64,000 bases of DNA from Gammaproteobacteria bacterium (GCA_013373545.1 JABXHQ010000025.1:1-64000); one strand, 5' to 3'; shown: positions 8,387 through 18,141, numbered from the stretch's first letter. The notes: generated by a model not told the origin, from the sequence alone. Program-made: numbers and translations.

Positions 8387-8938
8387 CTAATTTTTTTGGG
8401 TTAAGTATTGTTCAGCCAACATCAGCGCTAGCAAACTTCGCGCTTCGGTAAAATCATCACGTGCCAATAAAGCCGGAATTTCTGCTAGCGGCATAGGAAC
8501 GACCTCTATCGGCTCGGGTTCATCGCCAGGCAACTTTTCCGGATACAAGTCTTGCGCCAAAACGATAGTCATTTGGTGACTTAAATACCCAGGGGCTAAG
8601 GTTACTTGTTTAAGCGTAACGAGTGTATCGGCGCCAAACCCAACTTCTTCTTTAAGCTCACGGTTAGCCGCCTCAAGTGGCGATTCACCGGCTTCGACCA
8701 ACCCCTTCGGTAAGGCCAATTCATAGCGGTTGACACCTGCTGCATATTCTTTAATCAGCAACACCTGGCCATCGGCGGTGATGGGCACCACCAAAATCGC
8801 GCCAGTACCACCAGCTTTCAAGCGTTCATAAATTCGTTGTTCACCATTGGAAAATTCAAGGTGCAGCTCTTCCACACAAAAAATTCGCGTGCGAGCGACT
8901 TCTTTTTGCTGCAATATTTTGGGGAGTTTCGGTGTCAC
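8387..8938 (-). CDS. nudE: ADP compounds hydrolase NudE (Nudix)
   Basis: A Nudix hydrolase that cleaves ADP-linked metabolites such as ADP-ribose and NADH. The Nudix box is complete, from GLVEAGES through RELKEEVGF (about residues 89-111 overall), with the GX5EX7REUXEEXGU spacing. At 183 residues it matches E. coli NudE (186). The start is GTG, overlapping the TGA stop of yrfG as GTGA, so the two are translationally coupled. The neighbours yrfG and cysQ also act on nucleotides and phosphates. Confidence 0.93.
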   Translation of the reverse strand: MTPKLPKILQQKEVARTRIFCVEELHLEFSNGEQRIYERLKAGGTGAILVVPITADGQVLLIKEYAAGVNRYELALPKGLVEAGESPLEAANRELKEEVGFGADTLVTLKQVTLAPGYLSHQMTIVLAQDLYPEKLPGDEPEPIEVVPMPLAEIPALLARDDFTEARSLLALMLAEQYLTQKN

Positions 8939-9588
8939 CGCGGGATAATCTCATCAAACGACGTCAATGCATGATAGGGTAACATATTTCTCGCCGGTTG
9001 TTGGCTATCAGGCTGTGCGATCCCGAATAAATGGGCAATTCCAAAGGTTTCAGCCGCCTCGAGAATGACTTGACTATCATCAATGAATAACGTCCGTGCA
9101 GGATCAAAGTTTAATGATTGTTGCAGCGCTCGCCAAAATTCCTGCTGCTCTTTTGGCGCGCCTAATTCATGGCTAGTCACCAACGCGTTGAAGTATTGAT
9201 GAAAATTGGCATTGAGTAACTTAATTTCCAAGGTTTTCGGGTGTGCATTAGTCGCAAGGTAAACCTCAACGGGTTGTTCACTTAGGAATTGTAAAAATCG
9301 TACCGCACTGGGTCGAAACGCCACTTGGTGTTGAATTTCAGCCTTTAACGCCGCAATATCAAGATCCAGTCGCTCACTCCAATAATCCAAGCAATACCAG
9401 TTTAGCGTTCCTTTGATAGACTCGAATTTGGGTACTAATTGCGCTCGTGCTGTGCTCAACGACAAATTATTCTGGCGCGCAAAAGCGCTGATCACGTAAG
9501 TTGACCAAAAATAATTATCAAATGATAAATCTAACAAGGTGCCGTCCATATCCAACAGCACCGTGTCCACTTGTGACCAATCTAGCAT
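8935..9588 (-). CDS. yrfG: GMP/IMP nucleotidase YrfG (HAD family)
   Basis: A cytoplasmic HAD-superfamily phosphatase that dephosphorylates purine monophosphates. HAD motif I is LLDMDGTLLDL (about residues 10-20; both Asp residues present), motif II is the Thr in YLATNAHP, and motif IV is LFIDDSQVIL. The cap region is helical. Length 217 fits YrfG (222). Its ATG sits one base after the gspN stop, and its end overlaps nudE by four bases, so it appears to be transcribed with the type II secretion operon. Confidence 0.9.
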   Translation of the reverse strand: MLDWSQVDTVLLDMDGTLLDLSFDNYFWSTYVISAFARQNNLSLSTARAQLVPKFESIKGTLNWYCLDYWSERLDLDIAALKAEIQHQVAFRPSAVRFLQFLSEQPVEVYLATNAHPKTLEIKLLNANFHQYFNALVTSHELGAPKEQQEFWRALQQSLNFDPARTLFIDDSQVILEAAETFGIAHLFGIAQPDSQQPARNMLPYHALTSFDEIIPR

Positions 9589-9589
9589 G

Positions 9590-10336
9590 TTAACGTCTTA
9601 AGGGTAATTCTTGCTTGAATACGCGTCGACCCTGTGGCCCTTGCTGCAGAAATGCAATGGTGCTTTGCAGTGACTCAGGAACCGACTCGGTGACGGAAAT
9701 ATCAACCGCTAACATTGACGGCCAAGTCAAGGTCATCGAGCCTTGTAAATCAACCACATTTTCCGCCGGTAACGCGACTAATTCAACGACACCCGGTGCG
9801 CTGGTTTCAGCACGCAATGAAAAATCACCCAAAGAAATAAGAGGCCCCATAATACTCGCAGCCGCCTTGCGCCATTGAATATCACCGGCAACCGCCATTG
9901 GCCCCTGTTCAGGATCGAACTCGAGCGTCTCAAGTTGCAGTTTTAAATCACCTTCAATACGAGTACCACGCATGGGTAAATAAGGTTCGATCATTTTAGC
10001 ACTGACATCAGCCTCGACATCACTCAAATAGACAGCTGAATCAAACCCTATCTTCCAATCGCCAGCAACCTGCATTTGTTCATTCTCAAGAGTGACACCA
10101 CCACCAATTTTGCCGGTGAACAAATGTAATGGATTGATACTCCATACAAGGTTGTTAACCGTAAAACGATTAAAGCTAACAGAGGCGGCTTCGCCGGACC
10201 AAATACTTCCCGAAACACCTTTTGCCGACAATCCCAAGTTACTCGGTAATAAATTGAGTGCCGTTCGAGCAGGCAAAGTCGCCAACAAAAAGATAATAAA
10301 TAGTAAGCTATAAAAGAAAAACTTTTTATTCAACAT
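9590..10336 (-). CDS. gspN: Type II secretion system protein N
   Basis: An inner-membrane-anchored periplasmic protein of the type II secretion machine. A short cytoplasmic tail (MLNKK) and a single membrane helix (about 6-22) precede a beta-rich periplasmic domain with the family pattern GVSGSIWSGEA and LVWSINPLHLFTGKIGG. Length 248 is normal. GspN is optional in many systems, and its exact role is unclear. It is the last gsp gene, its ATG sharing one base with the gspM stop (TAATG), and yrfG follows directly. Confidence 0.93.
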   Translation of the reverse strand: MLNKKFFFYSLLFIIFLLATLPARTALNLLPSNLGLSAKGVSGSIWSGEAASVSFNRFTVNNLVWSINPLHLFTGKIGGGVTLENEQMQVAGDWKIGFDSAVYLSDVEADVSAKMIEPYLPMRGTRIEGDLKLQLETLEFDPEQGPMAVAGDIQWRKAAASIMGPLISLGDFSLRAETSAPGVVELVALPAENVVDLQGSMTLTWPSMLAVDISVTESVPESLQSTIAFLQQGPQGRRVFKQELPLRR

Positions 10337-10806
10337 TAGCTACCCGTTGTTAATCGAACATTGGTACGCACGATACCCGTTTCACTGGTTTGACTGATTG
10401 TGACAAAAGAAGATTTAACGCCATAGTCATTATCGAGGTTTTCAAGCCATTGTAATAACTGATCAAAGGCGACACTATCGAACCAAACACTAATTTCGCT
10501 ACTGCTCTTCTCTTCAAATCGATCAAGTTTAAAGTTGTATTGCCGCGTTGTACTGGTCACCAAATTGGTCAGTGAGCTAAAACTCTTCTTTGCGCCACCT
10601 TGAGTCCCTCGAGGCGCTTCCGCTTGCAGCAAAACCACAGCTTTTTTGTTGTCGGCTACTTCACTCCGCAAACTGCTAACCGCAGAATTAATGGGTATAA
10701 TCACAGCAAATACAATAATAATTAAAACACTGATCGGCGCCGCTATTTGCACAACTTTTTTATCGCGCTCAGATAGTTGTCCGTACCATTCAGTTAATGC
10801 ATTCAT
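10336..10806 (-). CDS. gspM: Type II secretion system protein M
   Basis: An inner-membrane platform protein that pairs with GspL. A short cytoplasmic stretch with the conserved WYGQLSERDKK (about 7-17) leads into a membrane helix (about 21-41), then a coiled-coil and a small periplasmic ferredoxin-like domain (about 75-154). Length 156 is typical. It overlaps gspL by four bases (ATGA) and shares a base with gspN, indicating translational coupling. Confidence 0.94.
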   Translation of the reverse strand: MNALTEWYGQLSERDKKVVQIAAPISVLIIIVFAVIIPINSAVSSLRSEVADNKKAVVLLQAEAPRGTQGGAKKSFSSLTNLVTSTTRQYNFKLDRFEEKSSSEISVWFDSVAFDQLLQWLENLDNDYGVKSSFVTISQTSETGIVRTNVRLTTGS

Positions 10807-12050
10807 GAGCCACTCCTAATCACTAAACGCGTCGAATATAATTCGCCTTGTGAGCTTGCTGAAGACATATCCACCGCCAAACCGGTCTTAACCAGCTCAT
10901 CCCGAAAGCTATTTAATGATTGATAGTCTGGTGCCAAAACATCCATTCTCAATTCCGATTTACGTCCATCATAGGTAATAGCGGTAGGCTTGATAGTATC
11001 TAAGGAAATAATCTGAGAAGCCGTAACATTGAGCAGCTTTAGAAACTCACCATCACTGCCGGACTGATTCGATTTTTGTAACAACCGCTGAGTTTGTCCA
11101 AGCAGATCACTACCTCGTGGGCGACGCGAGAAAACCCGTGAGAAATACTGCTCACCTTGTTCTCGTAATACTGCATTTTCTGCGCTCAATACATAAAACT
11201 GAGAGCCCTGATAGGCAAGAAAAACAATAAAAGCAAAGGCACAAGACCATAGGGCTGAGGTATATTTCTTAAGCTGTAAATTAGATTCGCGCTTAGGTAC
11301 ATAACGCTGCTGTAATAAGTTTACTGTGGTACGGCTAAACTCCTGACAAATAGCATCAAAATACTCATCCGCCGTAAATGGTTGTGACACGATAAATTCT
11401 TGTTCAGCCCAAAACGACTCCAGCTCACCGAAATGGAATAAGCGCAATACATTCGCACTGAGACTTTCATCGTTGTCATTGCTGTCGTCACTCAAATCAG
11501 CGGTTTGCTTATGCCAAAGCATCGGCAAAAGATCGCGCTGACAAGACCAAACTCGACCATCATTTTCGGAAATAATAGCAAAGTGGTCCTTGAGGATAAT
11601 TTCTGAGGCATCATCAAATGTTTTAATCAGGCCGAGCTCACTGACCAAACGATCAACCTTAACTTCAGCTTGCTCAAACCACGACAGCCAATGCTCCATA
11701 ATTTCATGAGTTAACCAGAACACATCGATCTGACCATCTTTGTCACGCTTTCCGAACGCAAAATGAAGCTGATCGATAGGGTTGGCTAATTGGTCTTCAA
11801 GCGCATAAGGTACGGCTAACTGAATTTGCTTGAGCTGCTTAGCAGGAGTGTAGACTTGCTTATAAGAAACTTTTGCCGAAGGGACAATAACGATTGTTTC
11901 ACAACGCTGTGACTGCTCAGCAAGTACCACCAAGTCGACGGTTAACAGGCTGCCTCGTTCGCGCCACTCTTTATCATCACTATTCCAAACTCCCCAGAGC
12001 ATTTCATCACGCTCATCCTCAGGTAGCTGGATAAATAGTTTATCTTTCAT
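10803..12050 (-). CDS. gspL: Type II secretion system protein L
   Basis: A bitopic inner-membrane protein whose cytoplasmic actin-like domain (about 1-255) recruits the GspE ATPase and whose periplasmic ferredoxin-like domain (about 320-415) binds GspM. The membrane helix is about residues 268-286 (SALWSCAFAFIVFLAY). The family pattern VVLAEQSQ and VPSAKVSYKQV near residue 45-65 is recognisable. Length 415 is normal. It shares one base with gspK and overlaps gspM by four bases. Confidence 0.95.
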   Translation of the reverse strand: MKDKLFIQLPEDERDEMLWGVWNSDDKEWRERGSLLTVDLVVLAEQSQRCETIVIVPSAKVSYKQVYTPAKQLKQIQLAVPYALEDQLANPIDQLHFAFGKRDKDGQIDVFWLTHEIMEHWLSWFEQAEVKVDRLVSELGLIKTFDDASEIILKDHFAIISENDGRVWSCQRDLLPMLWHKQTADLSDDSNDNDESLSANVLRLFHFGELESFWAEQEFIVSQPFTADEYFDAICQEFSRTTVNLLQQRYVPKRESNLQLKKYTSALWSCAFAFIVFLAYQGSQFYVLSAENAVLREQGEQYFSRVFSRRPRGSDLLGQTQRLLQKSNQSGSDGEFLKLLNVTASQIISLDTIKPTAITYDGRKSELRMDVLAPDYQSLNSFRDELVKTGLAVDMSSASSQGELYSTRLVIRSGS

Positions 12051-13171
12051 TAAAACTCTCCAAAATAGCGAGTCACAACACGAAACTTCATTTGGTCACG
12101 TTGTCCACCCGTGCGCTCAACCAAACTGCGCATGATAAATGTCGCGCCATTCAGTGAAACTTGAATTCGAATAACAAAGTAATTACTGGTAAAAATAATT
12201 TTATCGGTGTTGATTTGTGAATTATTCGGCAGTTGTGCTTTAAAGCTCGTAGCATCATAACCTTCCTCTGGACGATTATCGATTATCGACTGAGCAAGGC
12301 TCGCATCAATTTTTTCATCCATTGCTGTTAACAGAAGCGCTTGCTCCGGTAACAAGGTATTCACATTAATACTGTCAATATCGGTGCGGGGTAAGACACA
12401 AACATAATCTTTAATGGCCTCATATACTTTAGCCGAATAACCTTTCACCATTCTAAGTTCAGATTTACTTGCCATTAAACTATTCGCCGCGCGATAAGGC
12501 ACATCATAACCGGTATAAAGTAAATCTTCGGCACCATCAATGCCCGTTGGTAAGTCGTCTTCATCAATCCAGTCGACCACCGGTGCAACTAAAGACTCCG
12601 GTGTTACCCCCGGTAAGTCAACTTGCTTTAAAACTTCATTGACCAAGTTGCTATAAATAACTTGTATTCGAGGTCGTCGCTGCGGTCCATTTGGGTCGTT
12701 GCTCGGTCCGACGCTTGGGCTGCCATCACGCCCTTCATCGCGTCCTTGATCACGACCACCGTCGCGATCGCCTTCCGAGCGAGGCTCATCACCACCGCCA
12801 GGTCCATCGTCATTTTGTACACGGCCCAGTGCATTTAAGTTAAAACAAGTCTGCGCATCGCGTACTGAGCCTTTGATCATGCCGCTGCCGCCCTCGATGG
12901 GAAATTCAAATGCGGTTGTGGCCCACTTTTGGTTTAAGTGCACCACATCCGGAGAATCAAAACCCAGCGCTAACCAATTCGAAGCCAGCTCCTCACCTCC
13001 TAGGGCAATTTGAAACGCTTGATCACGCCCGAGCATTAGGGTGGTTCGACGTTCACTAAACACACCGCGTTCAATTAACTGGGCGGAAATCAAGGTAACC
13101 AATGCCACCACCACCAGGACGACGAGTAGCGTAACCCCACGTTGCTTGCGATAAGTTAAGGGACGCATCAT
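12050..13171 (-). CDS. gspK: Type II secretion minor pseudopilin GspK, with Asp/Arg/Gly-rich insert
   Basis: The large minor pseudopilin that, with GspI and GspJ, caps the pseudopilus tip. The leader ends KQRG, with cleavage before VTLLVVLVVVAL; Val rather than Phe is at +1, and the Glu5 usual in pilins is absent, as is known for GspK. The core motifs DAQTCFNLNAL and VVDWIDEDDLPTGIDGAED are present. Residues 121-168 are an unusual low-complexity insert (many Gly, Asp, Arg) between them. Length 373 is somewhat longer than the typical 310-340. It overlaps gspJ by four bases. Confidence 0.95.
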   Translation of the reverse strand: MMRPLTYRKQRGVTLLVVLVVVALVTLISAQLIERGVFSERRTTLMLGRDQAFQIALGGEELASNWLALGFDSPDVVHLNQKWATTAFEFPIEGGSGMIKGSVRDAQTCFNLNALGRVQNDDGPGGGDEPRSEGDRDGGRDQGRDEGRDGSPSVGPSNDPNGPQRRPRIQVIYSNLVNEVLKQVDLPGVTPESLVAPVVDWIDEDDLPTGIDGAEDLLYTGYDVPYRAANSLMASKSELRMVKGYSAKVYEAIKDYVCVLPRTDIDSINVNTLLPEQALLLTAMDEKIDASLAQSIIDNRPEEGYDATSFKAQLPNNSQINTDKIIFTSNYFVIRIQVSLNGATFIMRSLVERTGGQRDQMKFRVVTRYFGEF

Positions 13172-13788
13172 TGTGCGTCTCCCAACGGATAGATTTGGAT
13201 CAGTTCCCCGTGATCATCCGTTGCCAGCGTTACTTTTACTGCCTTGGGTTTTAAGGTAGCTAAATCGTTACGGTTATAGTTTGCAATGTCACTGCTTGGC
13301 CATGAATCGATCCATTGTTCATCGTGATAAAACTCAACTTCAAACTTGGTAACATCGGCAAGCAATACCCGCTCGACGATCTGGTCGGTCGACGCAATAT
13401 CCAGCATTAACCATTGTTCCCGAATCAAATCACCTTCTTTTAATCGATAAGTCACCCGCTCCATTTCGGTTCGCGGTAAATTCGCAGGGTTACGTTTGCC
13501 CTGACGAGTAAGACTCAAAAACGATTCATCGGCACTTTTATCGCCCATGATCTGTGGTTGTAAGTCACCATATTCATTACGCACGGCGCGGTCGGCTAGA
13601 AGCTCTAAATCCATAGTGATGCGATTCACCGCGCGCTGAAAATTGGCCAAACGCTCATCTTGAATTTCTTGGCCCTCTTTAATCGAGATAGCATTCGATA
13701 ATGAATTCAACGCGATCGCGGCAACTAAAGCGGTTACCGCAATCGCAATTAATGCCTCGATTAAACTAAACCCGAATGCTCGCTTCAT
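13168..13788 (-). CDS. gspJ: Type II secretion minor pseudopilin GspJ
   Basis: A minor pseudopilin of the pseudopilus tip. The prepilin leader MKRAFG is cleaved before FSLIEALIAIAVTAL, giving the N-methylated Phe and the conserved Glu5. The periplasmic domain carries the family pattern VNRITMDLELLADRAVRN and MERVTYRL. Length 206 is normal. It is four bases downstream of gspI and overlaps gspK by four. Confidence 0.95.
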   Translation of the reverse strand: MKRAFGFSLIEALIAIAVTALVAAIALNSLSNAISIKEGQEIQDERLANFQRAVNRITMDLELLADRAVRNEYGDLQPQIMGDKSADESFLSLTRQGKRNPANLPRTEMERVTYRLKEGDLIREQWLMLDIASTDQIVERVLLADVTKFEVEFYHDEQWIDSWPSSDIANYNRNDLATLKPKAVKVTLATDDHGELIQIYPLGDAQ

Positions 13789-13792
13789 TACA

Positions 13793-14218
13793 CTAACCCC
13801 TCGGATCCTGTTCCGGTGGCCGTGAAACGAATGCAGTAAACGTGGCTAAGGTATATTCTTCCGATCCTTTTAATGACACAGAAATATCCACGCGCCGCAA
13901 AGCATCAACGGTTGTCTTACTTACTTCTTGCTTCCAAGTCCATTCACGCTTAAGCATCGACTCATTGCCGCGAGTAGTGCCGATGCCTGGCCAAGGATCA
14001 TCCAATTTCATTTCACCTAAGCGGTTACGCGCCACATAGTGGGCATACGTGCGTTCGATTTGTCGAGTGTGCGCAAGTGTGCTGTTAAATAAAGAGTTAT
14101 TTAAAGCCGCCAGACTGGTTGCCACAATTACTAACGCAATTAACAACTCAAGTAAGGTAAAGCCCTGATATCGGTTGAGTGCTCGCAAGCCACGTTTATA
14201 GGTTAAGGAATTCATCAT
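13793..14218 (-). CDS. gspI: Type II secretion minor pseudopilin GspI
   Basis: A minor pseudopilin that nucleates tip assembly with GspJ and GspK. An 18-residue leader ending RYQG precedes FTLLELLIALVIVA, with Glu at +5. The globular part contains ARNRLGEMKL and the ITV-type pattern seen in GspI. Length 141 is slightly above the usual 120-130 because of the long leader. The start overlaps the end of gspH by 23 bases; a later start would lose the basic leader residues. Confidence 0.94.
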   Translation of the reverse strand: MMNSLTYKRGLRALNRYQGFTLLELLIALVIVATSLAALNNSLFNSTLAHTRQIERTYAHYVARNRLGEMKLDDPWPGIGTTRGNESMLKREWTWKQEVSKTTVDALRRVDISVSLKGSEEYTLATFTAFVSRPPEQDPRG

Positions 14219-14837
14219 CTTTAACCTCGGTGCGTAAATTTCCGTTCATTGGACCTTCAATTTTTACATCACCTAACATAGTACCGGTAACCAAGTAATA
14301 AGTGGGCTCTTGGTCGACCCAACCCAAGGCAAATTTAAAGTCATTCATTTCGCCAGAAGACAATATGTAAATTTGCGGAGGCTCAATCTCAACTTCATCT
14401 TCGTCTTCAAAAATGTTGACGTCGCGCTCAAATATTTCAACGTCGTCTTCATCTTCCGCAAATAAAGTACTGCCATCAACCACTAGCTTTAATTCCAGTG
14501 ATTCTGGAATTTCTTTCTCGGTAAAAAACTCGTCGTCTTGAATCGGTAGCCACTTCTCATTTTCGGCATCAAACAAGTAGAACCAATAGCGCTGGTCTTC
14601 AACTCGAATGCCCAAGTCGATACCTCGTAAAAGCGTTTCATCTTGAGCTTGTTTAACCAGCGCATAAAAGCGCTTGGCACTGGTTTCTAATTCTGAGTCG
14701 CGGTCATCACCAAAATTAATTACCGCTATCGAAACTAAAACACCCGCAATCACCAGAGCAATTAAGATTTCTAACAAAGAAAAGCCACTTTGGCAGAATC
14801 CGTTTCGACTGGTTTTTGGCGAGTGTTCAAGCAACAT
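14196..14837 (-). CDS. gspH: Type II secretion minor pseudopilin GspH, with acidic insert
   Basis: A minor pseudopilin that links tip and main filament. The leader ends FCQSG, with cleavage before FSLLEILIALVIAG. The GspH pattern SAKRFYALVKQAQDETLLRG and the DxRYWFYLFD stretch are present. Residues about 127-152 form a highly acidic insert (Glu/Asp rich) within the globular domain, raising the length to 213 against about 170-190 in most homologues. It starts 17 bases after gspG and overlaps gspI by 23 bases. Confidence 0.94.
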   Translation of the reverse strand: MLLEHSPKTSRNGFCQSGFSLLEILIALVIAGVLVSIAVINFGDDRDSELETSAKRFYALVKQAQDETLLRGIDLGIRVEDQRYWFYLFDAENEKWLPIQDDEFFTEKEIPESLELKLVVDGSTLFAEDEDDVEIFERDVNIFEDEDEVEIEPPQIYILSSGEMNDFKFALGWVDQEPTYYLVTGTMLGDVKIEGPMNGNLRTEVKDDEFLNL

Positions 14838-14854
14838 AGTTAAATCGTGATATC

Positions 14855-15316
14855 TTACTGATCTTGCTTCTTGCTAGCTTCAATATACTCATCAACGTTC
14901 CAGTTGAAGATATCTTGCGCCAAGCCTTCACCGCCTTCTTTTCCATCAGAACCGAGTGAAACAATCTCAAAGTCGCCTTCACCATACTCTGCTGGAGACA
15001 AATACAAATATTCATTACCCCATGGATCTTTTTCAATTTGTAAATATCCACCCCGCGGGTAACGTTTTGGCTCTGGATTAGTGTCTGGCTTTTGCTCTAG
15101 CGCTTGCAGGCCTTGCTGAGTACTAGGATAGAAGCCGTTATCATTGTAGTAGCGCATTAAACCAGTTTGATAACTTTTAAAGTCTGACTTCAACTTAGTA
15201 AAACGCGAGTCATCAACCGCACCCATAAAATTACCGACCACAAGAGAGCCCAAAATTCCGATAATCACTAATGCGATTAAAATCTCCATTAATGAAAAAC
15301 CACTATGCCGTTTCAT
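14855..15316 (-). CDS. gspG: Type II secretion major pseudopilin GspG
   Basis: The main subunit of the pseudopilus. Leader MKRHSG is cleaved before FSLMEILIALVIIGILG, with Glu at +5. The hallmark features are TQQGLQALEQKP, DPWGNEYLYLSP, and the calcium-binding loop in SLGSDGKEGGEG followed by DIFNW. Length 153 is normal. It lies 30 bases after gspF and 17 before gspH. Confidence 0.97.
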   Translation of the reverse strand: MKRHSGFSLMEILIALVIIGILGSLVVGNFMGAVDDSRFTKLKSDFKSYQTGLMRYYNDNGFYPSTQQGLQALEQKPDTNPEPKRYPRGGYLQIEKDPWGNEYLYLSPAEYGEGDFEIVSLGSDGKEGGEGLAQDIFNWNVDEYIEASKKQDQ

Positions 15317-15346
15317 TTGCTATTTCTCCTACTAAATTTAATTCGT

Positions 15347-16570
15347 TTACCCTGCTAATAACTGGTTCATTTGGAAGATCGGTAACAAAATAGCCAGTAC
15401 TATTGTTAATACAAACCCACCCATAATCAGAATCATGACGGGTCCAATTAGCGAGGTTAAAGTATTAATAAAATGTTCAAACTGTCGCTCTTGATTTGCC
15501 GCCGCTTTTTCTAGCATACGATCTAATTCACCAGACGCTTCACCACTTCCAATCATATGCAACATCATTGGCGGAAATTGTCCAGTTGACATCAGCGCTG
15601 CTTTCAATGAAGAGCCTTCACGAACTTTAAACGTGGCTTCATGAACTGCTTCTTTCAACTCTAAGTTGGTCATTACGTCACCCGATATTTTAAGCGCGTC
15701 GAGTAGCGGAACCGAACTGGAATTTAAGATTGATAATGTTCGTGAAAAACGCGCCGCGTTAACGTTACGACTAACACGTCCAAACAACGGTAGTTTGAGA
15801 ACTTTACGGTGCCAGCTCTTTAGGCGTTTAGGATTGCGTAATAACCACTTGATTCCGGCAATGACTAAAGATAACGCGATACCAATATAAACGCCGTAGT
15901 TAATGACGAAGTCACTGGTACTAATCAGTGCTTGAGTTAAACCAGGCAACTCGCCGCCCATGTCACGATAAGAATTTACAATCTTGGGTACGACATAAGA
16001 CAATAGAAATATAATAATGCCGAGACTCACAACCGCTAGGATCATTGGATAAGCTAACGCTGAGAATATTTTTGAACGCATTTCTTCGCGACTTTCAGTG
16101 TAATCAGCAAGGCGATCTAAAACCTCATCTAAATGCCCTGACTTTTCGCCGGCAGCAACCATGGAACAGTAAAGTCCGTCGAATACTCGCGGATACTCTC
16201 GCAAAGCATCCGCCATGGTGTGGCCCTCTACGACGCGCGAGCGTACTCCCATCATAACGGTTTTTTGTTTTGCTTTCTCACACTGATCCGCCACGGCTTT
16301 TAAAGTTTCTTCAACCGGGATCGCGGCGTTAATGAGCGTTGAAAGCTGACGCGTAACCAAAGAAAGATCGGCAGGACTCATGCCCGGGGATGCAAAAAGC
16401 GGTTTTCGCGATTGTTGCTTGCGATGCTTCTCAGTGACGGCTTCAACTTCTAATGGCACTAAGCCCTTTTCGCGCAGATTTTGTCGAATTTGTTTTGGTG
16501 TATCACCTTCAACAATCCCTTTCTTTTGCCGTCCTTTGCCGTCCAGTGCGACGTATTCAAATGCTGCCAT
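15347..16570 (-). CDS. gspF: Type II secretion inner-membrane platform protein GspF
   Basis: The polytopic platform protein around which the pseudopilus is assembled. Two cytoplasmic GspF domains (about 70-190 and 270-395) are separated and followed by three membrane helices (about 170-190, 222-242 and 376-400). Signature segments are LSLVTRQLSTLINAAIPVEETL, split here as LSLVTRQLSTL and NAAIPVEE, and the second-half counterpart FSRTLSILNSSSVPLLDAL. Length 407 is standard. Its ATG shares one base with the gspE stop. Confidence 0.96.
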   Translation of the reverse strand: MAAFEYVALDGKGRQKKGIVEGDTPKQIRQNLREKGLVPLEVEAVTEKHRKQQSRKPLFASPGMSPADLSLVTRQLSTLINAAIPVEETLKAVADQCEKAKQKTVMMGVRSRVVEGHTMADALREYPRVFDGLYCSMVAAGEKSGHLDEVLDRLADYTESREEMRSKIFSALAYPMILAVVSLGIIIFLLSYVVPKIVNSYRDMGGELPGLTQALISTSDFVINYGVYIGIALSLVIAGIKWLLRNPKRLKSWHRKVLKLPLFGRVSRNVNAARFSRTLSILNSSSVPLLDALKISGDVMTNLELKEAVHEATFKVREGSSLKAALMSTGQFPPMMLHMIGSGEASGELDRMLEKAAANQERQFEHFINTLTSLIGPVMILIMGGFVLTIVLAILLPIFQMNQLLAG

Positions 16571-18141
16571 CAGTCTTCTCGCGTTACCCGAAGGACTTCT
16601 TCAACAGTGGTCAAGCCTTCTAATACTCGATTACGACCGTCGGTTCGAATCGAAGGACTAAACTTTCGCGCGTGCCGCTCAACGGTTTGCTCACTTTCAC
16701 CGTTATGGATCATCGTACGCATTTCTTCATCAACCAATAACAGCTCAAACAAACCTTGACGACCTTTATAGCCGAGCTGTCGACAGTCTTCGCAGCCACG
16801 CGCTCGATAAATAGTCGGTGGCGATTGCTTGTCAAAACCCATTAATTCGCATTCGGTTTCATCGGCTACATAAGCTTCTTTACAAGCATTACATAAAGTA
16901 CGGACCAAGCGCTGAGCCAGAACACCGAGCATTGATGATGAGAGTAAGAACGGCTCAACACCCATATCGACTAAACGCGTCACCGCGCCGACGGCAGTAT
17001 TGGTATGCAAAGTTGATAATACTAAGTGACCGGTAAGCGATGCTTGCACAGCAATTTGCGCTGTTTCCAAATCACGGATCTCACCGACCATCACGACGTC
17101 TGGATCTTGACGTAAAATAGCGCGCAGCCCGCGCGCAAATGTCATATCAACTTTACTGTTAACTTGAGTTTGGCCAATACCATCAAGCAAATATTCCACC
17201 GGATCTTCAACCGTTAAAATATTGCGCTGCTTACTGTTGAGCATGGTTAAACCTGCATACAGCGTTGTGGTTTTACCCGAGCCGGTAGGGCCAGTTACTA
17301 AAATAATGCCATGAGGTTTATGCAAGATAGTACTCATTTGCTGCATCAGCTTTTCGGGCATACCTAAATGAGTAAAATCGAGACGACCTGCTTGTTTATC
17401 TAACAGACGCAATACTACGCGTTCACCATGGCTTGATGGCATAGTGGATACCCGCACATCGACCGCTCGATTAGCAATTCGCAAAGCAATACGACCGTCT
17501 TGTGGAACGCGTTTTTCAGCAATATCGAGCTTTGCCATAACTTTAATTCGCGAAACTAACAACGGCGCTAATTTTCGACTCGGAGACAATACTTCGCGTA
17601 ACACACCATCAATACGAAAGCGAACCGTCAATTCTTTTTCAAAAGTTTCAATATGAATATCGGATGCGTTTTCTTTAATCGCTTCCGTTAACAGTGCGTT
17701 GATTAACTTAATGATCGGCGCATCGTCTTCATTTTCTAGCAAATCCTCGGTTTCCGGCAACTCTTCCGCAAGACGAAAAAGATCCATTTCTTCACCGATA
17801 TCTTCCATCGCCTGCATTGCTTCGGATGAATCGTTTTGGTAAACCATTCCAAGGTGTTGTTCAAATTCAGAATCATCTACTAACTTTAGAGTCAGTGCTT
17901 TTTCTAGGTAACGACGAACTTCAATTAACGCATCATGAGAAAAGTTTTCGCGCGCGATGACTTGCGCGGGTTCACTGGCATCGTCGACAACAACAATACC
18001 GTTACGCCGTGCAAAACCAAACGGTAGCCGAGCACGGACAACCGCATCATCGGCCAGCGGATCAACTGCGGCTAACGCAGTAGCGTCTTGCGCCGGCTGC
18101 ATGGATTCTTCAACAACAATAGGTTCTTGCTCAGTTGTCAT
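16570..18141 (-). CDS. gspE: Type II secretion ATPase GspE
   Basis: The cytoplasmic hexameric ATPase that drives pseudopilus assembly. The N-terminal domain (about 1-140) binds GspL; the C-terminal part has Walker [10 protein letters not shown] (284-292), an Asp box, Walker B in [12 protein letters not shown] and the zinc-binding tetracysteine C417, C420, C450, C453. I choose the ATG at 18141, preceded by AAGAGA, rather than the TTG eight codons upstream; this gives 523 residues and an 11-base overlap with gspD. The gene is followed by gspF with one shared base. Confidence 0.96.
   Translation of the reverse strand: MTTEQEPIVVEESMQPAQDATALAAVDPLADDAVVRARLPFGFARRNGIVVVDDASEPAQVIARENFSHDALIEVRRYLEKALTLKLVDDSEFEQHLGMVYQNDSSEAMQAMEDIGEEMDLFRLAEELPETEDLLENEDDAPIIKLINALLTEAIKENASDIHIETFEKELTVRFRIDGVLREVLSPSRKLAPLLVSRIKVMAKLDIAEKRVPQDGRIALRIANRAVDVRVSTMPSSHGERVVLRLLDKQAGRLDFTHLGMPEKLMQQMSTILHKPHGIILVTGPTGSGKTTTLYAGLTMLNSKQRNILTVEDPVEYLLDGIGQTQVNSKVDMTFARGLRAILRQDPDVVMVGEIRDLETAQIAVQASLTGHLVLSTLHTNTAVGAVTRLVDMGVEPFLLSSSMLGVLAQRLVRTLCNACKEAYVADETECELMGFDKQSPPTIYRARGCEDCRQLGYKGRQGLFELLLVDEEMRTMIHNGESEQTVERHARKFSPSIRTDGRNRVLEGLTTVEEVLRVTRED

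Noticed and set aside
12628-12834. Alternate-frame protein within gspK
   Set aside because: It is produced by the repetitive Asp/Arg/Gly codons of the insert read out of frame.
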